Part shown: one piece after another, positions 5,546-12,456 of the stretch
Numbering within the stretch: position 1 is the first letter of the stretch
Layout of the letters: each line of letters starts with the position of its first letter
Position numbers and translations under genes: made by a program
Assembly (NCBI GenBank): GCA_023410975.1
Contig: JAEYPG010000225.1
Location: 1-13,863, forward strand
Length of the DNA: 13,863 bases
Origin: Pseudomonadota bacterium
GTDB taxonomy: Bacteria; Pseudomonadota; Gammaproteobacteria; Burkholderiales; Burkholderiaceae_C
Reading direction: 5' to 3'
The notes under the pieces: model-generated
What the model saw: the letters and a program-made list of their open reading frames with translations, nothing else
Databases searched by the model: none
What the model was told of the DNA's origin: nothing

Positions 5546-7297
5546 TCACTGGCAGCTGAAGCTGTCGGCCGACTCCAGGCTGCCGCTGCCCTTGTAGCGG
5601 GCGACTTGCGGATACGGGCACAGCGGGCGGGTGCGGTTCGGCGCCCAGGTGGCCGGCAGGTCGGCGTTGACGCCGCCCACGTTGCCCGCACCGCGGGCCG
5701 AGGCCACCACGGCTTGCGGCGCCTCGCCCTGCTCCACCCACTTCACCAGCGGCGTGAGCATGTCGAACTGGTCCGTGGCCGGGCCGCCCGAGCAGTGGCC
5801 CATGCCGGGCACCGGGTAGAGCTTCGCGAAGCTGGAGGCGTCGCCGCCGTTGCTGGCGCGCAGCCCGTCGTACCAGGCCACCGTGTCGTTGACCGAGAAG
5901 ATCGGGTCGCTGACGCCGTGGTAGACCATCATCTTGGCGCCGCGGTTCTTGAGCGTGGCCAGGTTGGTCGGGTTGGGTGGCGTCATGAAGCCCATGGCCG
6001 ACTCGGTGAAGGTGGCGTCGGTGGCGTTGATGCCCGCCACCAGCGCGTCGATGCTGGCGTTCAGCGCGAAGGCCGGGCCGTTGAAGCCCGCAGGTTGCGG
6101 CGGCACCGAGAACACCTGGCCCACCGAGCCCGAGTCCAGCAGCAGCGGTGCGGTGAACTCCCAGAACGGGATGCCGCTGCCGGCCACGCCGCTGTCCCAC
6201 GGGAAGCTGGCGTACACGGCGGCGCCGGTGCTCGTGGTGGCGCCGGCAAAGATCGAGGCCACCACGGTCTTCTGCGCATCGGTCAGGCACGTGCCGTTGC
6301 GCCCGCCGCTGCCGCAGCTGGGCACGTCGCGCGCAAGGTTGAACTTCGACTGGCAAGCCGCCATGTCCTGCACCATGCCGTCGGTGGCGCCGTCCAGCGC
6401 ATCACACCGGGCCAGCACCGCCTGGCCCACCAGGCTGCGCTCCGCGGCCGTGAAAGCCGTCTCCAGCCCGGCCGGGGTGGCCGGATCGCCCGTGGCCACG
6501 GTGGCGTAGCGCTGCGCGCCCCAGATGCTGGCCACGGCCGCCTTGGGCAGGTTGTAGCCCGGCGCGCCGGCGAGGATGCCGTCGTACTGGTCCGCGTAGC
6601 GCGCCGCGGCGACGAAGGCGTGGCGCCCGCCGTTGGAGCAGCCGCCGAAGTAGGAGCGGTCCGGTGCCTTGCCGTAGGCGCGGCGGATCGACTCCTTGGC
6701 CATGGGCGTGAGCTTGGCCACCGCCTGGTAGCCGTAGTCCAGCCGCGCCTGCGGGTCCAGGCCGAAGTTCGAGCCGTCGGCCGCCTTGTGGCCCGCGTCG
6801 GAGCTGATGACGGCGAAGCCCTGCGCCAGCGCGCCGGTCAGCGGCCCGCCGCCCAGCGCGCCTGCGGCCGTGTTGACGTTGCCGTCCAGGCCGCCATTGG
6901 CCTGGTAGAAGAAGCGGCCGTTCCAGGCCTTGGGCAGGCGCATCTCGAAGCCGATGGCGTAGGTGTTGCCGTCTCGCCCCACGCGGCCTTCGAACATGCT
7001 GCCCTTGACCAGGCAGTGCTCGCCCACCGTCGGCGCCCCGGCCGCCACGGTGGTGGAGCCGCCCGCCGTGAGCGTGCCCGCGGCCACCGTGGCCGCCGAC
7101 GCGATGGTGGTGTTGGCCTGTCCGGCCAGGGCCGTCGCCAGGGCTTCGCAGCTGCCGCTGAGGGTCGCCGGCGAGGCGGCGGCCAGCTGCGGCAAGCCGC
7201 CGGGCGCGGGATCGTCGCCGCCGCCGCAGGCGGCCAGCGACAGCAGGGCCAAGGCGCCCAGCCCCAGGGGCAGCGCGGGTCCGGTTGTAAAACGCAT
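5546..7297 (-). CDS. tannase/feruloyl esterase family lipoprotein esterase
   Basis: A 583-residue alpha/beta-hydrolase of the tannase family, which cleaves ester bonds of phenolic acids such as ferulate, gallate or hydroxybenzoate esters. The family CS-D-HC signature is complete: C220-S221 in GGCSNGGRHA, D464 in GVSDPIF, and H501-C502 in PGMGHCSGG. The paired cysteines normally form a disulfide that joins the nucleophile and histidine loops. The lid region includes the acidic loop DALDGATDGMVQD (residues 299-311), which matches the calcium site of the family. The N-terminus has a lipoprotein signal with lipobox LAAC (Cys24), so it should be lipid-anchored, probably at the outer membrane. The ATG at 7297 has an AGGAG site. 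The gene is divergent from the crotonase/feruloyl-CoA synthase genes. Substrate range within the family is broad, including MHETase-like activity; feruloyl ester is favoured by context only. Confidence 0.9.
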   Translation of the reverse strand: MRFTTGPALPLGLGALALLSLAACGGGDDPAPGGLPQLAAASPATLSGSCEALATALAGQANTTIASAATVAAGTLTAGGSTTVAAGAPTVGEHCLVKGSMFEGRVGRDGNTYAIGFEMRLPKAWNGRFFYQANGGLDGNVNTAAGALGGGPLTGALAQGFAVISSDAGHKAADGSNFGLDPQARLDYGYQAVAKLTPMAKESIRRAYGKAPDRSYFGGCSNGGRHAFVAAARYADQYDGILAGAPGYNLPKAAVASIWGAQRYATVATGDPATPAGLETAFTAAERSLVGQAVLARCDALDGATDGMVQDMAACQSKFNLARDVPSCGSGGRNGTCLTDAQKTVVASIFAGATTSTGAAVYASFPWDSGVAGSGIPFWEFTAPLLLDSGSVGQVFSVPPQPAGFNGPAFALNASIDALVAGINATDATFTESAMGFMTPPNPTNLATLKNRGAKMMVYHGVSDPIFSVNDTVAWYDGLRASNGGDASSFAKLYPVPGMGHCSGGPATDQFDMLTPLVKWVEQGEAPQAVVASARGAGNVGGVNADLPATWAPNRTRPLCPYPQVARYKGSGSLESADSFSCQ

Positions 7298-7519
7298 GAA
7301 GGATGTCTCCTGTACTTCCGTAAGCGCCGTGCGCCCGCCGCATGGTTCCTCACCACCGCCTCGGACCTCGACACTTGGTTAATGCTATTAAATGTTTTTG
7401 ATGTTCAACATCGGGATTGCCCTGAGCCGCACCCAATCAAAACCCACATCGGCAGGGACACCCGGGAAAACACCAAGGGTCTTAGCCGCCTATTTGCTTA
7501 ATAGTCTTAACCATCAACG
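7298..7519. promoter_or_regulatory. divergent promoter region with three palindromes
   Basis: This AT-richer region separates the esterase-porin pair from the catabolic cluster. Three dyads are visible. TTAAT-GCT-ATTAA is at 7379-7391, GATGTT-C-AACATC at 7400-7412, and CTATT-TGCTT-AATAG at 7490-7504. A half-site GATGTTC also overlaps the crotonase start (7519-7525). On the minus strand, TTGAAC and CATTAA, 18 bases apart, form a weak -35/-10 pair for the esterase gene. These hexamers overlap the second and first dyads, so a bound regulator would cover the promoter. MarR-type repressors commonly govern hydroxycinnamate genes, but no regulator gene is in the window. Confidence 0.55.
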
Positions 7520-8344
7520 ATGTTCCTCCCAGCCATGCAAACCGACTTCACCCCCGCCACCGGCCTGCTGGCCGAACTCGATCTGCTGCGTGTCGAGGTT
7601 TCCGGCCCGGTGCTGCACCTGCGCCTGATGCGCCCGGCCAAGCGCAACGCCATCAGCGACCCGCTGATCCAGCAGCTGCACACCGCCTTCGTGAACCTGC
7701 CGGCCGAGACCCGCGCCGTGGTGGTCAGCGGCGAGGGCGAGCATTTCTGCGCCGGGCTGGACCTGTCGGAGCTGGTGGCGCGCGACATCGGCGACGGCGT
7801 GCTGCACTCGCGCATGTGGCATGCCGCCTTCGACGCGGTGCAGTTCGGCCGCGTGCCCGTCATCGCGGCGCTGCACGGCGCGGTGGTGGGCGGCGGGCTG
7901 GAGCTGGCGTCCGCCTGCCACATCCGCGTGGCGGAGGACTCGGCCTACTTCGGGCTGCCCGAGGGGCAGCGCGGCATCTTCGTCGGCGGCGGCGGCTCGG
8001 TGCGCATCCCGCGCCTGATCGGCGTCTCGCGCATGTCCGACCTCATGCTCACCGGCCGCGTGTACGACGCCGACGAGGGCTTCAACGCCGGGCTGGTGCA
8101 GTACCGCGTGCGCGACGGCGAGGGCCTGTCCAAGGCCGTGGAGCTGGCGCGGCGCATCGCCACCAACGCCCCCATGAGCAACTACGCCGTGATGCACGCG
8201 CTGCCGCGCATCGCCGACCAGGCGCAGTCCGAGGGCCTGTTCACCGAGAGCCTGATGGCCGCCGTGGCCGAGTGCACGCCGGACGCACAGGAGCGGCTGC
8301 GCGCCTTCCTGGAAAAGCGCGCCGGCAAGGTCGTCAAGTCCTGA
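7520..8344 (+). CDS. crotonase-family enoyl-CoA hydratase
   Basis: A 274-residue crotonase. The CoA/oxyanion-hole segments are present (GEHFCAGLDL at 74-83 and GAVVGGGLELA at 120-130). Both hydratase glutamates are in place: E128 in GGGLEL and E148 in FGLPEG, 20 residues apart as in rat mitochondrial enoyl-CoA hydratase (E144/E164). Hydroxycinnamoyl-CoA hydratase-lyase (Ech/HCHL) has Ser at the first of these positions, so this protein is predicted to hydrate the cinnamoyl-CoA double bond without cleaving to vanillin. It is followed after 42 bp by feruloyl-CoA synthase, so its likely substrate is feruloyl-, coumaroyl- or caffeoyl-CoA. The start is uncertain: ATG 7520 and ATG 7535 (MQTDFTP) both lack a good Shine-Dalgarno sequence, and the second gives a more usual N-terminus. 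Cytoplasmic. Confidence 0.9.
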   Translation: MFLPAMQTDFTPATGLLAELDLLRVEVSGPVLHLRLMRPAKRNAISDPLIQQLHTAFVNLPAETRAVVVSGEGEHFCAGLDLSELVARDIGDGVLHSRMWHAAFDAVQFGRVPVIAALHGAVVGGGLELASACHIRVAEDSAYFGLPEGQRGIFVGGGGSVRIPRLIGVSRMSDLMLTGRVYDADEGFNAGLVQYRVRDGEGLSKAVELARRIATNAPMSNYAVMHALPRIADQAQSEGLFTESLMAAVAECTPDAQERLRAFLEKRAGKVVKS

Positions 8345-8386
8345 AGCGTTGCGCTGCCACTGAAGAGGACACGAGGAGACATCCCC

Positions 8387-10243
8387 ATGAGCATCCTGGC
8401 CAAGTACCGGGCAGCCCGGGTCGGCGGCTGCCTGGCCGCCACCATCGAGGAAAAGGACGGCGGCGTGCTGGTCATGCGCTCCACCGAGGCGCTGCAGCCC
8501 TACCCGGCGCGGCTCACCGACCGCCTGGAGCGCTGGGCCCGCGTGGCCCCCAACCGCACCTTCGTCGCCAAGCGCGACCCGGCCCTGGGCGGCGACTGGC
8601 GCCGCATCAGCTACGCGCAGATGCTGGAGCTGGCGCAGCGCGTGGGCCAGGCGCTGGCCACGCGGCCGCTGTCGGTGGACCGGCCCATCGCCATCCTGTC
8701 GGACAACGACCTGGAGCACTTCATCCTGACGATGGCCGCGCAGTGGGTGGGCGTGCCCTACGTGCCCATCTCGCCGGCCTATTCGCTGGTGGCCACCGAC
8801 TACGCCAAGCTGCGCCACATCTTCAACGTCACGACGCCGGGCCTGGTGTTCGCGTCGGACGCGCGCTTCGCCAAGGCCATCGAGGCCGTGGCCGGCCCGG
8901 ACGTGGAAGTGGTGCTGACCGAGGGCAGCCTGGAAAGCGGTCCCGTGACGCCCTTCTCCGCGCTCGCGGCCACCGAGCCCGGCACCCGCGAGGAGATCGC
9001 GCACGCCGCCGTCGGCCCGGACACGGTCGTCAAATTCCTGTTCACCTCGGGCTCGACCAAGGCGCCCAAGGGCGTGGTCAACACCCAGCGCATGATGTGC
9101 GCCAACCTGCAGATGGCCACGCAGGCCTACCCGTTCCTGCAGGACGAGCCGCCCGTGCTGGTGGACTGGCTGCCCTGGAACCACACCTTCGGCGGCAACC
9201 ACAACGTCGGCATCACGCTCTACCACGGCGGCACGCTCTACATCGACGACGGCCGCCCCACGCCGGCGGGCATGGCCGAGACGCTGCGCAACCTGCGCGA
9301 GATCTCGCCCACGATCTACTTCAACGTGCCGCGGGGCTTCGACGAGATCGCTGCCGCGATGGACACCGACGAGCAGCTGCGCAAGCGGCTGTTCGAGCGC
9401 GTGAAGATGTTCAAGTACGCCGGCGCCGTGCTGTCGCAGGCCACGCTGGACAAGCTGCACGCGCATGCGGAAGGCACCATCGGCGAGCGCATCCTGATGA
9501 TCACGGGCCTGGGCATGACCGAAACCGCGCCCTCCTGCACCTTCGCGCTCAACAAGGAGCTGCAGACCGGCCACGTCGGCCTGCCCTGCCCCGGCGTGGA
9601 AGTGAAGCTGGTGCCGGTGGCGGACAAGGTGGAGATCCGCTTCCGCGGCCCCAACGTCATGCCCGGCTACTGGCGCAACCCGGAGCAGACGGCCGAGGCC
9701 TTCGACGACGAGGGCTTCTACTGCACCGGCGACGCGGTGAAGTTCGTCGACCCGACCGACCCGCAGAAGGGCCTGCTCTTCGATGGCCGCATCGCCGAGG
9801 ACTTCAAGCTCAACACCGGCACCTTCGTGAGCGTCGGGCCGCTGCGCACCAAGGTGCTGCTGGCCGGCGCGCCCTGCGTGCAGGACGCGGTGGTCACGGG
9901 CCTCAACCGCGGCGAGGTCGGGCTGATGGTGTTCCCGCGGCTGGACGAATGCCGCCGCCTGGCGGGCCTGGCCCCGCGCACGCCCGCGCCCGAGGTGCTG
10001 CACCACCCGGCGGTGCGCGAGTTCTTCCAGCAGCTCGCCGACAAGCTCTGGGCCGAGGGCACCGGCAGCGCCAACCGCGTGGCGCGCCTGCACGTGCTGG
10101 CCGAGCCGCCCTCGCTGGACAAGGGCGAGGTCACGGACAAGGGCTCCATCAACCAGCGCGCCGTGCTCACCAGCCGCAACGCGCTGGTGGAGGCCATGTA
10201 TGACGGCTCGGACCCCTGGCTGATCCTGCCGCGGCGGGGCTGA
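8387..10243 (+). CDS. fcs: feruloyl-CoA synthase
   Basis: A 618-residue acyl-adenylate-forming enzyme that activates a hydroxycinnamic acid with ATP and CoA. The core motifs are in order: TSGSTKAPKGV (220-230, phosphate loop), GMTET (376-380), YCTGD (445-449), DGRIAEDFKLNTG (466-478) and the catalytic lysine K585 in EVTDKGSINQR. The N-terminal YPARLTDRLERWA and ILSDNDLEHFILTMAAQW are features I associate with bacterial feruloyl-CoA synthases rather than general acyl-CoA synthetases. The hinge reads EDFKLNTGTFVSVGPLR, another trait of this subgroup. The ATG at 8387 has a GAGGAG site 9-14 bases upstream. It lies 42 bp after the crotonase and is probably co-transcribed. A composite palindromic repeat follows it. 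Substrate preference among ferulate, p-coumarate and caffeate cannot be read directly. Confidence 0.92.
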   Translation: MSILAKYRAARVGGCLAATIEEKDGGVLVMRSTEALQPYPARLTDRLERWARVAPNRTFVAKRDPALGGDWRRISYAQMLELAQRVGQALATRPLSVDRPIAILSDNDLEHFILTMAAQWVGVPYVPISPAYSLVATDYAKLRHIFNVTTPGLVFASDARFAKAIEAVAGPDVEVVLTEGSLESGPVTPFSALAATEPGTREEIAHAAVGPDTVVKFLFTSGSTKAPKGVVNTQRMMCANLQMATQAYPFLQDEPPVLVDWLPWNHTFGGNHNVGITLYHGGTLYIDDGRPTPAGMAETLRNLREISPTIYFNVPRGFDEIAAAMDTDEQLRKRLFERVKMFKYAGAVLSQATLDKLHAHAEGTIGERILMITGLGMTETAPSCTFALNKELQTGHVGLPCPGVEVKLVPVADKVEIRFRGPNVMPGYWRNPEQTAEAFDDEGFYCTGDAVKFVDPTDPQKGLLFDGRIAEDFKLNTGTFVSVGPLRTKVLLAGAPCVQDAVVTGLNRGEVGLMVFPRLDECRRLAGLAPRTPAPEVLHHPAVREFFQQLADKLWAEGTGSANRVARLHVLAEPPSLDKGEVTDKGSINQRAVLTSRNALVEAMYDGSDPWLILPRRG

Positions 10244-10257
10244 AGGCCTCTCCCTAC

Positions 10258-10334
10258 CCCGTTCGCCCTGAGCTTGTCGAAGGGCCTGCCGCACGACTGT
10301 GCGACGGGGCTTCGACAGGCTCAGCCCGAACGGG
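10258..10334. repeat. composite palindromic repeat element A
   Basis: Two inverted units flank a short spacer. The left unit (10258-10285) reads CCCGTTC, then arm GCCCT, loop GAGCTTGTCGA, arm AGGGC. The right unit (to 10334, on the opposite strand) has arms GGGCT and AGCCC around GAGCCTGTCGA. The motif family is one I recognise as abundant between genes in Comamonadaceae genomes, and it behaves like a REP element. It sits between the synthase stop and the SDR start, where transcription could be punctuated or mRNA stabilised. Confidence 0.85.
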
Positions 10335-10380
10335 ACATTGGTTCCAGGACAACTCTTAGAACATCGAAGGAAGCAGACGC

Positions 10381-11148
10381 ATGGACATCCACGGACAAGC
10401 GGCCCTCGTCACCGGCGGTGGCTCGGGGTTGGGCGAAGCCACCGCGCGCGAGCTGGCACGGCTGGGCGCGCAGGTGGCGGTGCTGGACGTGAACGAGGCC
10501 GGCGCCAAGCGCGTGGCGGCCGAGATCCACGGCCTGGCGCTGCACTGCGACATCACGGACGAGGCCAGCGTCACGAAGGCGCTGACCACGGCGACGGAAG
10601 CCTTCGGGCCGGCGCGCATCCTCATGAACGTGGCCGGCATCGGCGGCGCCAAGCGCGTGATCCAGCGCGACGGCTCTCCCGCCCCGCTGGCCGACTTCGA
10701 GCGCACGGTGCGCGTGAACCTGATCGGCACCTACAACGTCATCCGCCTCTTCGCCGCGCAGGCCGCGAAGCTGGCACCGGTGAACGCGGCCGGCGAGCGC
10801 GGCGTGATCGTCAACACCGCCAGCGTCGCGGCCTTCGACGGCCAGGTGGGCCAGGAGGCTTATGCCGCCTCCAAGGGCGGCATCACCGCCATGACGCTGC
10901 CGCTGGCGCGCGACCTGGCGCAGTGGGGCATCCGCGTGATGACCATCGCGCCGGGCCTGTTCAGCACGCCGCTGCTGCAGGAGCTGCCGGCCGAGGTGCA
11001 GCAGTCGCTGGCCGCGGCCATCCCGTTCCCGAAGCAGCTGGGCCAGCCGCAGGAGTTCGCGCAGCTGGCGGCGCACATCGCCGCCAACGGCCACCTCAAC
11101 GGCGAAGTCATCCGCATCGACGGCGCGCTGCGGCTGGCACCGCGCTGA
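10381..11148 (+). CDS. SDR-family dehydrogenase, probable 3-hydroxyacyl-CoA dehydrogenase
   Basis: A 255-residue classical short-chain dehydrogenase. The Rossmann motif TGGGSGLG is at 11-18, D36 ends the second strand (VLDVNE) and indicates NAD+ preference, NVAG is at 83-86, and the catalytic S148, Y161 and K165 (YAASK) are present. The insertion after [29 protein letters not shown] and the ending [12 protein letters not shown] resemble the type II (HSD10-like) 3-hydroxyacyl-CoA dehydrogenases. Next to feruloyl-CoA synthase and an enoyl-CoA hydratase, it would oxidise the 3-hydroxy-3-arylpropanoyl-CoA product to the 3-keto thioester. The ATG at 10381 is preceded by AAGGAAG. It is separated from the synthase by repeat A and from the next gene by repeat B. 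Family is certain; substrate is inferred from context. Confidence 0.88.
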   Translation: MDIHGQAALVTGGGSGLGEATARELARLGAQVAVLDVNEAGAKRVAAEIHGLALHCDITDEASVTKALTTATEAFGPARILMNVAGIGGAKRVIQRDGSPAPLADFERTVRVNLIGTYNVIRLFAAQAAKLAPVNAAGERGVIVNTASVAAFDGQVGQEAYAASKGGITAMTLPLARDLAQWGIRVMTIAPGLFSTPLLQELPAEVQQSLAAAIPFPKQLGQPQEFAQLAAHIAANGHLNGEVIRIDGALRLAPR

Positions 11149-11157
11149 AGAAGACCT

Positions 11158-11234
11158 CCCGTTCGGGCTGAGCCTGTCGAAGCCCTCCTGCACGGCTGGC
11201 CTGCAGGCCCTTCGACAAGCTCAGGGCGAACGGG
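11158..11234. repeat. composite palindromic repeat element B
   Basis: The same architecture as element A with the unit types exchanged. The left unit has arms GGGCT/AGCCC, and the right unit (opposite strand, ending 11234) has arms GCCCT/AGGGC. It begins 10 bases after the SDR stop codon. The swap keeps each small stem paired while changing both arms. Confidence 0.85.
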
Positions 11235-11313
11235 CCACCAGCCACACCAAAGCCAAAACCCATACCAACAGGCTGCACCAGCAGCCGGCAACACCACTCA
11301 GGAGACCACCACC

Positions 11314-12309
11314 ATGACGCTCGATCGCAGACAGTTCCTGGCCGCCACCGGCGGCGCGTTCGCTTTCTCCGGCCTGGCCGGGTTGCCGGGCTTGGCCTCG
11401 GCGCAGACGTTCGTGGAGCAGACGCGCGTGCTGTGCGGCTTCCCGGCCGGCGGCACCACGGACGCCGTGTCGCGCCGCGTGGCGGAGAAGCTGCGCGGCA
11501 CCTTCGCCAAGATGGCGCTGGTGGAGAACAAGGCCGGCGTGGGCGGGCGCCTGGCGGTGGAGGAGCTCAAGCGCAGCGCCCCGGACGGCAGCACGCTGCT
11601 GATGACGCCGGCGGCCATGATCACGCTCTACCCGCACATCTACCGCAGCATCAACTACGGCATCGAGGACGTGACGCCGGTGTCCACCGCCGCCATCGTG
11701 CAGTTCGCGCTGGCCGTGGGCCCGGCGGTGCCGGAGAGCGTGAAGACGCTCAAGGACTTCCTGGCCTGGTGCAAGGCCAACCCGTCCAAGGCCAACTACG
11801 CCACGCCGGGCGCGGGCTCCCCGAACCACTTCGTGGCGGCGCTGCTGTCCAAGGAAAGCGGCGTGGAGCTCAACCACGTGCCCTACCGCGGCTCGGCCCC
11901 GGGCGTGACGGACCTGGTGGGCGGCCAGATCGCCTCCATGAGCTCGCCCATCGGCGACCACCTCCCCCACCTCAAGAGCGGCAAGGTGCGCGTGCTGGCC
12001 ACCTCGGGCCCGCAGCGCTCGCGCTTCCTGCCCGACGTGCCCACTTACGCGGAGCAGGGCTTCAAGACGCTGACCATGCAGGAGTGGTACGGCTTCTTCC
12101 TGCCGCCCAAGGCGCCGGCCGACGTGGTCAACCGCGCGGCGGCGGCGATCAAGGCCGCGGTGTCCACGCAGGAGACCGCCGACGCCTTCGCCCAGCTCGG
12201 CCTGGAAACCTCGTCCATCGGCCCGGCGGAGCTGCAGAAGATGGTGCGCGAGGAAAACGCCGCCTGGGGACCGATCGTGAAGAAGGTGGGCTTCACGCCG
12301 GAGGGCTGA
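11314..12309 (+). CDS. Bug/TctC-family periplasmic solute-binding protein with Tat-type signal
   Basis: A 331-residue Bug (tripartite tricarboxylate transporter substrate-binding) protein. The N-terminus carries a twin-arginine motif (DRRQFLAA), a hydrophobic stretch and ASA cleaved before QTFVEQ, suggesting Tat export. The conserved ligand-loop sequences are present: FPAGGTTD (43-50), with D50 expected to contact the ligand, ENKAGVGG (71-78), and HVPYRGSAP (188-196). Bug proteins bind carboxylates, including aromatic acids, with high affinity. Many are orphans without neighbouring TctAB membrane genes, as here. Placement in a hydroxycinnamate cluster suggests capture of a phenolic acid, an inference. 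The ATG at 11314 has CAGGAGA 10-16 bases upstream. Repeats B and C flank the gene. Confidence 0.92.
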   Translation: MTLDRRQFLAATGGAFAFSGLAGLPGLASAQTFVEQTRVLCGFPAGGTTDAVSRRVAEKLRGTFAKMALVENKAGVGGRLAVEELKRSAPDGSTLLMTPAAMITLYPHIYRSINYGIEDVTPVSTAAIVQFALAVGPAVPESVKTLKDFLAWCKANPSKANYATPGAGSPNHFVAALLSKESGVELNHVPYRGSAPGVTDLVGGQIASMSSPIGDHLPHLKSGKVRVLATSGPQRSRFLPDVPTYAEQGFKTLTMQEWYGFFLPPKAPADVVNRAAAAIKAAVSTQETADAFAQLGLETSSIGPAELQKMVREENAAWGPIVKKVGFTPEG

Positions 12310-12337
12310 TTCCGGTTCGCTCTCAACGGTGAACGCT

Positions 12338-12418
12338 CCCGTTCGCCCTGAGCCTGTCGAAGGGCAGGCGCTGACACGCAGGCATGGCAGGGGCTTCGAC
12401 AAGCTCAGCCCGAACGGG
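12338..12418. repeat. composite palindromic repeat element C
   Basis: The third copy. The left unit has arms GCCCT/AGGGC around GAGCCTGTCGA, and the right unit, on the opposite strand ending 12418, has arms GGGCT/AGCCC around GAGCTTGTCGA. It starts 28 bases after the Bug gene stop and ends 38 bases before the acyl-CoA dehydrogenase start. Confidence 0.85.
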
Positions 12419-12456
12419 ATTTCTCTCAGTACCAACAAAGAGTTGGAAAAATCGCC

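Noticed and set aside
5522..7501. A 659-codon open frame on the plus strand across the esterase gene
   Set aside because: Low-complexity Arg/Gly/His/Ala translation with no recognisable domain; the opposite strand encodes a complete tannase-family esterase with signal peptide and ribosome-binding site.
7520..8344. Hydroxycinnamoyl-CoA hydratase-lyase (ech)
   Set aside because: Glu rather than Ser at the first catalytic position and overall sequence unlike the lyases I know; a plain hydratase fits better.
7514..10294. A 926-codon open frame on the minus strand opposite the crotonase and synthase genes
   Set aside because: It is a shadow frame caused by high GC. The translation is His/Gly/Arg/Ala-rich with no family motifs, and it lies antisense to two clear enzymes with full catalytic motifs.
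10258..12418. A CRISPR array
   Set aside because: Only three elements about 0.9-1.2 kb apart with whole genes between them; they are internally palindromic intergenic repeats, with no regular spacers and no cas genes.
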